Assembly: GCF_004364325.1 (NCBI RefSeq)
Contig: NZ_SOCP01000008.1
Location: forward strand, 396,044-460,043
DNA length: 64,000 nucleotides
Origin: Actinophytocola oryzae
GTDB taxonomy: Bacteria; Actinomycetota; Actinomycetes; Mycobacteriales; Pseudonocardiaceae
Direction: 5' to 3'
Shown here one piece after another: positions 47,876 through 56,637 of the stretch. The translations under genes and the position numbers were made by a program. The notes under the pieces were generated by a model that saw nothing but the letters and a program-made list of their open reading frames with translations, was not told the DNA's origin and made no database searches. Position 1 is the stretch's first letter. Every line of letters starts with the position of its first letter.

Positions 47876-48895
47876 ATGCGATCAGCGAAGATCGGTTTAC
47901 TGGCGGCGTTACTCATCGGCGGCCTGACGGTCGCCGCGCCGACGGCCAACGCCGCCGACGACCGTCCGACCGCCGTCGTGTCGCTCGGCGACAGCGCCAT
48001 CTCCGGCGAGGGTGCCGGCAACTACGAGACAGGTACCCGAGGCGAGAACGGCGACTGGTGCCACCGTTCGCTCAACGCCCTGGTGCACAAGACATCCGTC
48101 GCCAGCAAGACCATCAACCTGGCCTGCTCCGGCGCCGACTCCTCGAACGTGTCGCTGGCCGACACGACCCACTACACGGAGGGCTCCCAGTCCCGCAGGC
48201 TGATCTCGGTGGCCCAGCAGTACCGCGTGACGACGGTCATCGTGCAGATCGGCGCCAACGACGAGCCCCAGTTCGCCGACACCATCCTCGACTGCATCGG
48301 CGAGTGGTTCAACCCGTTCAGCTCCGGCTGCCGGTCCTCCCTGCGAACCCAGTGGCCCCAACGACTCGCGGCCATGACACCCAGGGTCGAGGCCGCACTC
48401 GCCGACGTCAAGTCCGCGATGTCCCAGGCAGGCTACGCCCCTGGTTCGTACAACCTGGTCCTCACCTCGTACGCCTCCCCGCTGACCGAGCGCATGGACG
48501 CGACCCTGCACGGCCCCCAGGGCTGCCCGTTCAAGCTGGCCGACGCTCAGTACGGTCGTACCGAAGCGGTGCCGCAGTTCGCCGAGGCCCTGCGCGGCGC
48601 GGCGACCCGCAGTGGCGCCAGGTTCCTGGACTTCTCGCGGGCGACCGAGGGCCACGAGGCGTGCAGTGGTTACGGCAACTCGGCCACGGAGTGGCAGAAC
48701 CGCGTCAAGGTCGACCCGTGGGCGTGGGTGACCGGTGGTCTCGACGCGATCGGTATCCACATGGCGCAGGAGTCCTTCCACCCCAACGCGCAGGGGCACG
48801 CACAGCTTGGCCGGTGTGTCACGGAGTTCGTGAACTCGGGCCGTTCTTCAGCCCAGTGCCAGATCGGGGCCGACGGCAACCTCCATGCCGTGTAG
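47876..48895 (+). CDS. secreted SGNH/GDSL-type hydrolase
   Basis: A 339-residue exported esterase/lipase-like enzyme. The Sec signal is residues 1-26 (cleavage after TANA). Block I is VSLGDSAISGEGAGNY with nucleophile Ser40, block III is IGANDEPQF (about residue 128), and block V is SFHPNAQGHA with Asp/His function (about residue 302). Several Cys pairs suggest disulfides, as in Streptomyces lipases. The ATG at 47876 follows the folded leader. Substrate is not predicted. Confidence 0.88.
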   Translation: MRSAKIGLLAALLIGGLTVAAPTANAADDRPTAVVSLGDSAISGEGAGNYETGTRGENGDWCHRSLNALVHKTSVASKTINLACSGADSSNVSLADTTHYTEGSQSRRLISVAQQYRVTTVIVQIGANDEPQFADTILDCIGEWFNPFSSGCRSSLRTQWPQRLAAMTPRVEAALADVKSAMSQAGYAPGSYNLVLTSYASPLTERMDATLHGPQGCPFKLADAQYGRTEAVPQFAEALRGAATRSGARFLDFSRATEGHEACSGYGNSATEWQNRVKVDPWAWVTGGLDAIGIHMAQESFHPNAQGHAQLGRCVTEFVNSGRSSAQCQIGADGNLHAV

Positions 48896-48926
48896 CCGGA
48901 TAGGGGGCACTGGGGGGTGAGCGTGA

Positions 48927-48963
48927 CCCCGCGGCGGCCGTGTTCTCGCCGGCCGCCGCGGGG
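48927..48963 (+). terminator. terminator after the SGNH hydrolase
   Basis: CCCCGCGGCGGCC (48927-48939) pairs perfectly with GGCCGCCGCGGGG (48951-48963) around an 11-base loop, 31 bases after the stop. It is a strong GC stem without a U-tract. Confidence 0.7.
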
Positions 48964-49057
48964 GCACGTGTCGCCACCCTGGCAAGGGGCCATCCGTTGG
49001 GGTGGTGTTTCGCGTGTGGCACAAGGAATCCCTGATGAGCGGCCGTAGCGTGCGCAC

Positions 49058-49963
49058 ATGGGACGCACCAACGCCACAGCCTGCTACCGGGAACTGGGCG
49101 CAGAACTACGGAAGTACCGCGAACTGGCCGGCCTGAGCGGCGACGACGTCGCGAGAACGACCGGTTGGCACCGCAGCAAGGTCTGCCGGGTCGAGAAGGG
49201 TCAGGTGGAGATCAGCCTGGTCGATGCCATTCATTACCTGGGCGCCTGCAAGGTGTTCGCCGCCGAGGCCAGGGATCTTCTCCACTTGTGCGGGGAGGCT
49301 GAGCGCCAGACTGGCTACTGGCTGGGCCCACACGGCGACTGGCTGGAGGACTCCCTCACCTCCCTGATCTATCACGAATCCACTGCCGACCGCTCGATCA
49401 GCTACGAGCCGACAGTCATCCCCGGTCTGCTCCAGACCCGGCGCTACGCGCGGGTGTGGATCGAGCGAACGCCTGGCTGGTCGAGGGAAGCGGTGGAGGC
49501 GGGCATTCGTTCGCGGGAGGAACGCCAGCAGATCCTGCACCGGCCCCGAAAGGGCGAGTTCATCTTCTACATTCACGAGCAGGCGCTCCGCCTGCGAGTG
49601 GGCAGCCACAACGTGATGAAGGAGCAGTTGCTCAGGCTGCTGTTCCTCGCAGCCTTGCCCCACATCACCCTGCGGGTCCTGCCTGCTTCTGCGGAGGTTC
49701 GGGCGGTGTTCGGCAACTCGTTCCGCCTGTTCGAGTACGCCGAACACAACCCCTTGGTCTACCTCGACCACGTCAGGACCGGCCTCTTCCTGGAGGACCA
49801 AGAGTTCGTCATCGCCTATCGCCGGCTCCTGCCGAAGATCTCCTCGATCGCCCTCGATGAGGCAGAATCGAGGACGTTCGTTGCCGCCCTGGCAAACGCA
49901 CTCGACCAAAGGAGCTGCCGGAGTGAGGCTGGCATCTACGAGCTGGAGGAAGAGCAGCTATAG
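49058..49963 (+). CDS. XRE family regulator with DUF5753
   Basis: A 301-residue protein with an N-terminal helix-turn-helix (ELRKYRELAGLSGDDVARTTGWHRSKVCRVEKG, residues about 17-49) and a DUF5753 domain. The latter contains the usual YEPTVIPGLLQTRRYAR (about residues 113-129), REERQQIL and a late NPLVYLD. These occur by the dozen in filamentous actinomycetes, each beside a DUF397 gene, and are linked to development and secondary metabolism (AbaA/WhiJ type). The partner follows with overlap. Confidence 0.93.
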   Translation: MGRTNATACYRELGAELRKYRELAGLSGDDVARTTGWHRSKVCRVEKGQVEISLVDAIHYLGACKVFAAEARDLLHLCGEAERQTGYWLGPHGDWLEDSLTSLIYHESTADRSISYEPTVIPGLLQTRRYARVWIERTPGWSREAVEAGIRSREERQQILHRPRKGEFIFYIHEQALRLRVGSHNVMKEQLLRLLFLAALPHITLRVLPASAEVRAVFGNSFRLFEYAEHNPLVYLDHVRTGLFLEDQEFVIAYRRLLPKISSIALDEAESRTFVAALANALDQRSCRSEAGIYELEEEQL

Positions 49964-50120
49964 CCAGGAGGGCGGGAGCGACTGCGTCGAGGTGGCGTTC
50001 GGTGAGGTGTCGGCGGGGGTTCGGGACTCGAAGAACGCCAGGTCGGCGTTGGTCCTACCATCCGCGAGCTGGCGACGCTTCGTAACGGTGGTGTCGATGG
50101 CTGTCGGGGGTCGGTCGTAG
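49923..50120 (+). CDS. DUF397 small protein
   Basis: A 65-residue protein with the family signature STSWRKSSYSQEGGSDCVEVAF (first 30 residues) and VRDSKNA...LVLPSASWRRFV. It starts at GTG within the 3' end of the XRE/DUF5753 gene, in another frame (41-base overlap), and probably antagonises or binds that regulator. Too short for ORF-length filters but matches the family end to end. Confidence 0.92.
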   Translation: MRLASTSWRKSSYSQEGGSDCVEVAFGEVSAGVRDSKNARSALVLPSASWRRFVTVVSMAVGGRS

Positions 50121-50129
50121 GCTGGTCGG

Positions 50130-52073
50130 GTGGCTGATCCGTCGACATATCGTCCGTCGCCGGGCACGATTCCTGACGCGCCCGGGGTATACAAGTTCCG
50201 CGACCCCGGCGGACGGGTGATCTATGTCGGCAAGGCGAAGTCCCTGCGCAGCAGGCTCAACTCCTACTTCGCCGACCTCACGCAGCTGCACCCGCGCACC
50301 CGGCAGATGGTCACCACGGCGGGCAGCGTCGAGTGGACCGTCGTCGCGACCGAGGTCGAGGCGCTCCAGCTCGAGTACAACTGGATCAAGGAGTTCGACC
50401 CCCGGTTCAACGTCCGCTACCGGGACGACAAGTCCTACCCCGTGCTCGCCGTCACCCTCAACGAGGAGTACCCCCGCCTCCACGTCTACCGGGGCCCCCG
50501 CCGCAAGGGCGTCCGCTACTTCGGCCCCTACGCCCACGCCTGGGCCATCCGCGAGACCCTCGACCTCCTCCTGCGTGTCTTCCCCGCCAGGACCTGCTCC
50601 GGCGGCGTCTTCAAACGCCACGGCCAGATGGGCCGCCCCTGCCTCCTCGGCTACATCGGCAAGTGCTCGGCCCCCTGCGTCGGCAAGGTCTCCGCCGACG
50701 AGCACCGCGACATCGTCGAGGACTTCTGCGACTTCCTGGCCGGCAAGACCGACCACATGATGAAGCGCCTCGAGAAGGAGATGAACGCCGCCTCCTCCGA
50801 CCTCGAGTTCGAGCGCGCCGCCCGCCTCCGCGACGACCTCGCCGCCATGCGCCGCGCCATGGAGAAGCAGGCCGTCGTCCTCGGCGACGGCACCGACGCC
50901 GACGTCGTGGCCTTCGCGCACGACGACCTCCAGGCCGCCGTCCAGGTCTTCCACGTGCGAGGCGGCCGGGTCCGCGGCCAGCGCGGCTGGGTCATCGACA
51001 AGATCGAGGACATGGACGAGGCCGACCTCGTCGACCAGTTCCTCCTCCAGTTCTACGGCGACCAGGCCGACCTCGCCGGCGACGTCGGTCCCGAGGCCGA
51101 CACCAGCCCCGTCCCCCGCGAGGTGCTCGTCCCGGCCCTGCCCGAGGACGAGGACGCCATGGCCGACCTCCTCACCGAGCTGCGCGGCTCCCGCGTCCAG
51201 CTGCGCGTCCCCCAGCGCGGTGACAAGCGCGCACTGATGGAGACCCTCGAACGCAACGCCAAAGAGGCCTTCACCCAGCACAAGCTCCGCCGCGCGGGCG
51301 ACCTCACCGCCCGCTCGGCCGCACTCCAGGAGCTGCAGGACTCCCTCGGCCTCGACACCGCGCCGCTGCGCATCGAGTGCATCGACATCAGCCACATCCA
51401 GGGCAGCGACGTCGTGGCCTCGCTGGTCGTGTTCGAGGACGCGCTGCCCCGCAAGTCCGAGTACCGCCGCTTCGCGATCAAGGACGCGGCCACCGAGGGC
51501 GACGTCGCCTCGATCGCGGAGGTCGTGCGCAGGCGCTTCCACCGCTACCTCCAGGAGACCCGCGAGGAGCAGCGCGGCGGCATCGACCCCGAGACCGGGC
51601 GGCCGAAGAAGTTCGCGTACCCGCCGAACCTGCTCGTCGTCGACGGCGCGGGCCCGCAGGCCAACGCGGCGGCCGACGTGCTGGCCTCGATGGGCATCCA
51701 GGACGTCGCGGTGATCGGCCTCGCCAAGCGACTGGAGGAGGTGTGGCTGCCCGCCGACCCCGAGCCGACCATCCTCTCGCGGACGAGCGAGGGCCTCTAC
51801 CTGCTGCAACGCGTCCGTGACGAGGCACACCGGTTCGCTATCACCTACCATCGCCAGAAGCGGTCCAAGCGGATGACCACCTCGGCGCTGGACGGCATCC
51901 CCGGCCTCGGCCAGAGCCGCAAGGCCGCTTTGCTCAAGCACTTTGGTTCGGTCAAACGGTTACGCCAGGCGTCAGTGGACGACATCAGCGGTGTACCGGG
52001 GATCGGCGCACAGACGGCGGCTCTGGTGCACAGAGCACTTGCCGCCGAAACGGACAACGGGAGAACGTCTTGA
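50130..52073 (+). CDS. uvrC: excinuclease ABC subunit C
   Basis: Makes both incisions in nucleotide excision repair. The 647-residue protein has a GIY-YIG nuclease (PGVYKFRDPGGRVIYVGKAKSLRSR, about residues 14-38), a UvrB-binding UVR domain (EKEMNAASSDLEFERAARLRDDL, about 212-234) and the RNase H-like endonuclease with ECIDISHIQGSD (about 414) and LLVVDGAGPQ (catalytic Asp). Tandem helix-hairpin-helix motifs follow (GIPGLGQSRKAALL, VPGIGAQTA). Its stop overlaps a TTG that opens a mini-ORF. Confidence 0.96.
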   Translation: MADPSTYRPSPGTIPDAPGVYKFRDPGGRVIYVGKAKSLRSRLNSYFADLTQLHPRTRQMVTTAGSVEWTVVATEVEALQLEYNWIKEFDPRFNVRYRDDKSYPVLAVTLNEEYPRLHVYRGPRRKGVRYFGPYAHAWAIRETLDLLLRVFPARTCSGGVFKRHGQMGRPCLLGYIGKCSAPCVGKVSADEHRDIVEDFCDFLAGKTDHMMKRLEKEMNAASSDLEFERAARLRDDLAAMRRAMEKQAVVLGDGTDADVVAFAHDDLQAAVQVFHVRGGRVRGQRGWVIDKIEDMDEADLVDQFLLQFYGDQADLAGDVGPEADTSPVPREVLVPALPEDEDAMADLLTELRGSRVQLRVPQRGDKRALMETLERNAKEAFTQHKLRRAGDLTARSAALQELQDSLGLDTAPLRIECIDISHIQGSDVVASLVVFEDALPRKSEYRRFAIKDAATEGDVASIAEVVRRRFHRYLQETREEQRGGIDPETGRPKKFAYPPNLLVVDGAGPQANAAADVLASMGIQDVAVIGLAKRLEEVWLPADPEPTILSRTSEGLYLLQRVRDEAHRFAITYHRQKRSKRMTTSALDGIPGLGQSRKAALLKHFGSVKRLRQASVDDISGVPGIGAQTAALVHRALAAETDNGRTS

Positions 52074-52093
52074 GTGGAGCAGGCCGAGTGCTT

Positions 52094-52200
52094 CTCAACC
52101 GCGCCTCAGGGGAACGTGACGCAAACCAGCCACAGGTACGTGACCAGACAGAACCTTGCTTCGCCGACGTGACCAACACCTTGAATTCCGGAGAGGCGGA
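52094..52200 (+). repeat. dispersed operon-gap repeat, copy 1 (uvrC-rapZ), with bridging mini-ORF
   Basis: About 105 bases are near-identical to 57872-57979: the first 31 bases match exactly and roughly 90% of the first 60. The frame TTG 52070 to TGA 52207 (45 codons plus stop) overlaps the uvrC stop at its start (TTGA) and the rapZ start at its end (GTGA). The repeat therefore bridges two genes in one operon without an untranslated gap. The predicted peptide has no known motif. Confidence 0.7.
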
Positions 52201-52203
52201 ACA

Positions 52204-53094
52204 GTGACCGAGACGCCTGAGGACCACGCGCAGGGCGTGGAGGTCGCGGTGGTGACCGGCCTGTCCGGCGCGGGCCGCAGCACCGCGGCCAAGTGCATGG
52301 AGGACCTCGGCTGGTTCGTCGTGGACAACCTGCCACCGGAACTGATCTCCACGATGGTGGAGCTGGGTGCCAAGGCCCAGGGCGCGGTGACCAAGGTGGC
52401 CGTCGTGATGGACGTGCGCAGCCGCGCGTTCACCGACGACCTCGCCGCGATCATCCGCGACCTCGACGCGTCCGGCTACAAGCCCCGGGTGCTGTTCCTC
52501 GAGGCCACCGACGACGTTCTCGTCCGCCGGTTCGAGCAGGTCAGGCGCGGTCACCCCATGCAGGGCGACGGCAGGCTGATCGACGGCATCAAGGCCGAGC
52601 GCGACCTGCTCGGCCCGCTGCGCGAGGACGCCGACCTGGTGCTGGACACCTCGACGCTGTCCGTGCACCAGCTGCGCGCCAAGATCGAGGACGCGTTCGG
52701 CACGGACTCGGCCACCTCCACGAAGGTGACCGTCCTGTCCTTCGGCTACAAGTACGGCATCCCCATGGACGCCGACCTCGTGATGGACGTCCGGTTCCTG
52801 CCCAACCCGTTCTGGATCCCGGAGCTGAAGGACCTGACCGGCAAGGACGCCGACGTGCGCAACTACGTGCTCACCCAGGAGGGCGCGGAGGAGTTCCTGG
52901 ACCGCTACCACGAGCTGCTGCGGCTGATCGGCGCCGGTTACCGGCGTGAGGGCAAGCGCTACCTGACGCTCGCGATCGGCTGCACCGGCGGCAAGCACCG
53001 CAGCGTGGCGATCTCGGAGGAGCTGTCGAAGCGGCTCGCGGCCGAGGATCGCATGGCGGTGAAGGTGGTGCACCGGGACTTGGGGCGCGAGTGA
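52204..53094 (+). CDS. rapZ: RNase adapter RapZ / nucleotide-binding protein
   Basis: A 296-residue P-loop protein. VAVVTGLSGAGRSTAAK holds Walker A GLSGAGRST (about residues 14-22), VVDNLPPELI follows, and the C-terminal ligand-binding domain has SFGYKYGIP (about 180), DVRFLPNPFW and IGCTGGKHRSVA (about 259). In Escherichia coli it guides sRNA turnover by sensing glucosamine-6-P; in actinobacteria the target is unknown. GTG 52204. rapZ-yvcK-whiA is a conserved trio; it overlaps yvcK (GTGA). Confidence 0.95.
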   Translation: MTETPEDHAQGVEVAVVTGLSGAGRSTAAKCMEDLGWFVVDNLPPELISTMVELGAKAQGAVTKVAVVMDVRSRAFTDDLAAIIRDLDASGYKPRVLFLEATDDVLVRRFEQVRRGHPMQGDGRLIDGIKAERDLLGPLREDADLVLDTSTLSVHQLRAKIEDAFGTDSATSTKVTVLSFGYKYGIPMDADLVMDVRFLPNPFWIPELKDLTGKDADVRNYVLTQEGAEEFLDRYHELLRLIGAGYRREGKRYLTLAIGCTGGKHRSVAISEELSKRLAAEDRMAVKVVHRDLGRE

Positions 53095-54035
53095 GAGCCG
53101 TCGCGCTCGGCGGAGGGCACGGACTCCACGCGACGCTGTCGGCACTGCGCAGGCTGACCCCGGACGTGACCGCCGTGGTCACGGTCGCCGACGACGGCGG
53201 CTCCTCCGGCAGGCTGCGGCGCGAGCTGGGCCTCCTGCCTCCGGGAGACCTCCGCAAGGCACTGGCCGCGCTCGCCGGTGACGGCGAGGAGGAGACGCTG
53301 TGGTCGACGGTGTTCCAGCACCGCTTCGGCGGCACCGGCGCGCTCGCCGGTCACGCGGTCGGCAATCTGGTCCTCGCCGCGTTGATGGAGATCCTGCACG
53401 ACCCGGTCGCCGCGCTGGCCGAGGCCGCTCGCCTGCTGGGACTCACCGGCCGCGTGCTGCCCATGTGCACCGAGCCCATCGACATCGAGGCGGACGTGAC
53501 CGGCCTCGACGAGGACCCCGCCGCCGTGCGCCGCATCAGGGGCCAGGTCGCCGTGGCGACCACGCCAGGCCAGGTCCGGCGGATCCGGCTGCAGGCACCC
53601 GGTGGCCCGGACCACGTGCCGAAGGCGTGCGAGGCCGCGGTCCAGGCCGTGCTCGACGCCGACGTCGTGCTGCTCGGCCCCGGGTCCTGGTTCACCAGCG
53701 TGCTGCCGCACCTGCTGGTCCCCGAGCTGCACGAGGCCCTGATAGACACCTCGGCGTCCCGCATGGTGGTACTGAACCTGGTCCCGCAGCCGGGGGAGAC
53801 CGCCGGGTTCTCCCCGGAACGCCATCTCGACGTACTCTGCGAGCACGCTCCTCGGCTCCGGGTCGACGCGGTGATCGCCGACGCCGACTCGGTGTCGACG
53901 CCGGACCGCCTGCGGACCGCGGCGGAGTCGCTCGGCGCCCGGCTTCGGCTGGACTCGATCGCGACGGCAGGAGCACGGGAACGGCACGACCCGGTGGCAC
54001 TCGCCGAGAGCCTCCTCGGCGCGCTGGCGGGTTGA
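53091..54035 (+). CDS. yvcK: YvcK/CofD-like gluconeogenesis factor
   Basis: A 314-residue CofD-like protein that binds UDP-sugars and, in firmicutes and mycobacteria, controls carbon and wall metabolism. Motifs: VALGGGHGLHATL (glycine loop, residue 4), VTVADDGGSSGRLR (about 42), LGGHAVGN-type ALAGHAVGNL (about 83) and LLGPGSWFTSVLPHLLV (about 196). It lies between rapZ and whiA in the usual order, and starts within the rapZ stop. Confidence 0.93.
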   Translation: MRAVALGGGHGLHATLSALRRLTPDVTAVVTVADDGGSSGRLRRELGLLPPGDLRKALAALAGDGEEETLWSTVFQHRFGGTGALAGHAVGNLVLAALMEILHDPVAALAEAARLLGLTGRVLPMCTEPIDIEADVTGLDEDPAAVRRIRGQVAVATTPGQVRRIRLQAPGGPDHVPKACEAAVQAVLDADVVLLGPGSWFTSVLPHLLVPELHEALIDTSASRMVVLNLVPQPGETAGFSPERHLDVLCEHAPRLRVDAVIADADSVSTPDRLRTAAESLGARLRLDSIATAGARERHDPVALAESLLGALAG

Positions 54036-54212
54036 ACGGAGCTGGTCAGAGGTCGTTCCAGTAGATGAGCACGTGTGCGAAAGGGCCCGGTCGGGCAGGA
54101 GTTCGGGCATGAGCGGGCGCGTTGCACCGGTTGATGGTGGGATGTACGCCTGCGTGGGAGGCGGGGGGCTCTGTGGGAGGAGTACCCGCGAGGTGGGAGA
54201 GGAGCTGTCATC

Positions 54213-55199
54213 GTGGCGATGACCGCGGCGGTGAAGGATGAGCTGAGCCGGCTGGCCGTGTCCAAGACGTGTTGCCGGCGCTCGGAGGTGTCGTCGCTCC
54301 TGCGGTTCGCGGGCGGGCTGCACATCGTGGGCGGCCGGGTGGTCGTCGAGGCCGAGCTGGACACGGGCGCGGCCGCGCGCCGGTTGCGCAAGGAGATCCA
54401 CGACCTGTACGGGCACAGCGCGGACATCCACGTCCTCGCGTCCGGCGGGCTGCGCAAGGGGACGCGGTACGTCGTGCGGGTGGTGAGGGACGGTGACGGG
54501 CTGGCCCGCCAGACCGGCCTGCTCGACCAGCGCGGCAGACCCGTCCGCGGGCTGCCCGCGGCGGTGGTGTCCGGGGGAGCGTGCGACGCCGAGGCCGCCT
54601 GGCGTGGGGCGTTCCTGGCGCACGGCTCGCTGACCGAGCCGGGCCGCTCGTCGGCACTGGAGATCACGTGCCCGGGCCCGGAGGCGGCGTTGGCGCTGGT
54701 CGGGGCCGCGCGGCGGATGGGCATCCAGGCCAAGTCCCGCGAGGTGCGGGGCGCCGACCGGGTGGTGGTCCGCGACGGCGACGCCATCGGGGCGATGCTG
54801 ACCAGGCTCGGCGCGCACACGTCGGTGCTGGCGTGGGAGGAGCGGCGGATGCGCCGCGAGGTCCGCGCGACCGCCAACCGCCTCGCCAACTTCGACGACG
54901 CCAACCTGCGTCGCTCGGCGCGTGCCGCGGTCGCGGCCGCCGCGCGGGTGGCGCGGGCGATGGAGATCCTCGGCCCGTCGGCGCCGGAGCACCTCAGTGC
55001 GGCGGGCAGGCTCCGCCTGTCCAACCGGCAGGCATCGCTGGAGGAGCTGGGCCAGCTGTCCGACCCGCCGATGACCAAGGACGCGGTCGCCGGACGCATC
55101 CGCAGGCTGCTGGCCATGGCCGACAAGCGGGCGAAGGAGATGGGGCTGCCGGACACCGAGTCCGCGGTCACCCAGGAGATGCTCGAGGCCGAGGTCTGA
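54213..55199 (+). CDS. whiA: sporulation regulator WhiA
   Basis: DNA-binding activator of sporulation septation genes (with WhiB) in Streptomyces. The 328-residue protein has a LAGLIDADG-like N-terminal part (AVKDELSRLAVSKTCCRRSE; AAWRGAFLAHGSL) and a C-terminal helix-turn-helix (SNRQASLEELGQLSDPPMTKDAVAGRIRRL, about residues 270-300). Endonuclease catalytic acids are not expected. GTG 54213 has GAGAGGAG upstream; ATG 54219 is an alternative. It is separated from yvcK by 177 bases in which I see no other element. Confidence 0.95.
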   Translation: MAMTAAVKDELSRLAVSKTCCRRSEVSSLLRFAGGLHIVGGRVVVEAELDTGAAARRLRKEIHDLYGHSADIHVLASGGLRKGTRYVVRVVRDGDGLARQTGLLDQRGRPVRGLPAAVVSGGACDAEAAWRGAFLAHGSLTEPGRSSALEITCPGPEAALALVGAARRMGIQAKSREVRGADRVVVRDGDAIGAMLTRLGAHTSVLAWEERRMRREVRATANRLANFDDANLRRSARAAVAAAARVARAMEILGPSAPEHLSAAGRLRLSNRQASLEELGQLSDPPMTKDAVAGRIRRLLAMADKRAKEMGLPDTESAVTQEMLEAEV

Positions 55200-55214
55200 C
55201 CCGGCCGGGCCCCG

Positions 55215-55265
55215 CACTGAAGGACGCCTTCGTAACGCTGGGCGTGAGGAAGGCGTCCTTCAGTA
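55215..55265. repeat. palindromic dispersed repeat, copy B, likely terminator of whiA
   Basis: ACTGAAGGACGCCTT (55216-55230) pairs perfectly with AAGGCGTCCTTCAGT (55250-55264) around a 19-base loop, starting 16 bases after the whiA stop. The loop shares the TAACGCTGGGCGT linker with copies A and D. In a GC-rich genome such a stem can stop transcription. Confidence 0.8.
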
Positions 55266-55313
55266 CGGCCGGCGGGGCCGGGTGAGCGGTCTGTGAACGT
55301 TTCAAACGCACTA

Positions 55314-55356
55314 CAGGGCTCGCCTGACTGACCCCCAAACAGTCAGGCGAACCCTG
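55314..55356 (+). terminator. second long stem-loop between whiA and gap
   Basis: CGCCTGACTG (55321-55330) pairs perfectly with CAGTCAGGCG (55340-55349), and CAGGG (55314-55318) with CCCTG (55352-55356). The sequence TCTTT follows, so it resembles a factor-independent terminator more than its neighbours do. The remaining part, 55357-55625, holds the gap promoter; no other gene is seen. Confidence 0.65.
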
Positions 55357-55625
55357 TCTTTCCACCGAGTGCCGATCCCCCCGCGGTAGCGAGCCATCCC
55401 CCGCCTCGCCACCGCTGCCAGCGCCCTTACACCAGAACAAGAGTCGGTGCCCCGTGGCCAGATACGGTGACGGTCGGAAAAATCCCGCGACCGGATCCGG
55501 GCCCAGTGGGAGCCGGTCAACTGATTCGATACAGTTAGGTCGCCCGCACACTCGACAACCAGGCAAACCTCTGGCAGTAGGGTGAGTTCGGGCCCTCAGC
55601 TAACACGATCATGAGGAGACGCACG

Positions 55626-56630
55626 GTGACGGTTCGAGTAGGCGTCAACGGCTTCGGCCGGATCGGCCGCAACTTCTGGCGCGCGGTGGCCGCGAGCAAG
55701 CACGACATCGAGATCGTTGCGTTCAACGACCTCGGCGACGTCGCGACCATGGCCCACCTGCTGCAGTTCGACAGCATCCTGGGCCGACTGCCCTACGACG
55801 TCCGCGCGACGGACGAGGGCATCGAGGTCGACGGCAAGACCATCAAGGCGCTCGCCGAGCGCGACCCGGGCAAGCTGCCCTGGAAGGACCTGGACGTCGA
55901 CGTCGTCATCGAGTCGACGGGCTTCTTCACCAAGGCCGACGACGCGCGCAAGCACGTCGACGAGGGTGGCGCCAAGAAGGTCATCATCTCCGCGCCCGCC
56001 AAGGGCGAGGACCTCACCGTCGTCATCGGTGCCAACGAGCACCTCTACGACGGCACGCAGACGATCATCTCCAACGCCTCCTGCACCACCAACTGCCTGG
56101 CCCCGCTGGCCAAGGTCCTCCACGATGCGTTCACCATCGAAAAGGGCCTGATGACCACGATCCACGCGTACACGCAGGACCAGAACCTGCAGGACGGCCC
56201 GCACAAGGACCTGCGTCGCGCCCGCGCCGCCGCCCTGAACGTCGTGCCGACCTCCACCGGTGCCGCCAAGGCCATCGGCCTGGTGCTGCCGGAGCTGAAC
56301 GGCAAGCTGGACGGCTACTCGCTGCGTGTCCCGGTGCCGACCGGCTCGATCACCGACCTCACGGTCGACCTCGCCCGCGAGGTCACCGTGGACGAGGTCA
56401 ACGCCGCCTACCTCGCGGCGGCAGAGGGTCCGCTCAAGGGCATCCTGCGCTACAGCACGGACCCGATCGTCTCCTCGGACATCGTCACCGACCCGGCGTC
56501 GTGTATCTACGACGCGCCGATCACGAAGGTCATCGGCAACCAGGTCAAGGTCTACGGCTGGTACGACAACGAGTGGGGCTACTCGAACCGTCTCGCGGAC
56601 CTGACCGCGATCGTCGCGTCGAAGCTCTGA
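55626..56630 (+). CDS. gap: glyceraldehyde-3-phosphate dehydrogenase
   Basis: Oxidises G3P with NAD+ and phosphate in glycolysis. The 334-residue protein has VGVNGFGRIGRNFWRA (NAD loop), SNASCTTNCLAP with the catalytic Cys (about residue 152), and the conserved His in THAYTQDQN (about 179), then the C-terminal WYDNEWGYSNRL. GAGGAG lies 8 bases before GTG 55626; the upstream in-frame ATG 55611 would overlap that ribosome site. First of gap-pgk-tpiA. Confidence 0.97.
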   Translation: MTVRVGVNGFGRIGRNFWRAVAASKHDIEIVAFNDLGDVATMAHLLQFDSILGRLPYDVRATDEGIEVDGKTIKALAERDPGKLPWKDLDVDVVIESTGFFTKADDARKHVDEGGAKKVIISAPAKGEDLTVVIGANEHLYDGTQTIISNASCTTNCLAPLAKVLHDAFTIEKGLMTTIHAYTQDQNLQDGPHKDLRRARAAALNVVPTSTGAAKAIGLVLPELNGKLDGYSLRVPVPTGSITDLTVDLAREVTVDEVNAAYLAAAEGPLKGILRYSTDPIVSSDIVTDPASCIYDAPITKVIGNQVKVYGWYDNEWGYSNRLADLTAIVASKL

Positions 56631-56637
56631 GGTATTG

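Noticed and set aside
49058..50120. XRE/DUF5753 + DUF397 pair as a toxin-antitoxin module
   Set aside because: Such pairs are abundant developmental regulators in actinomycetes, and nothing toxin-like is seen.
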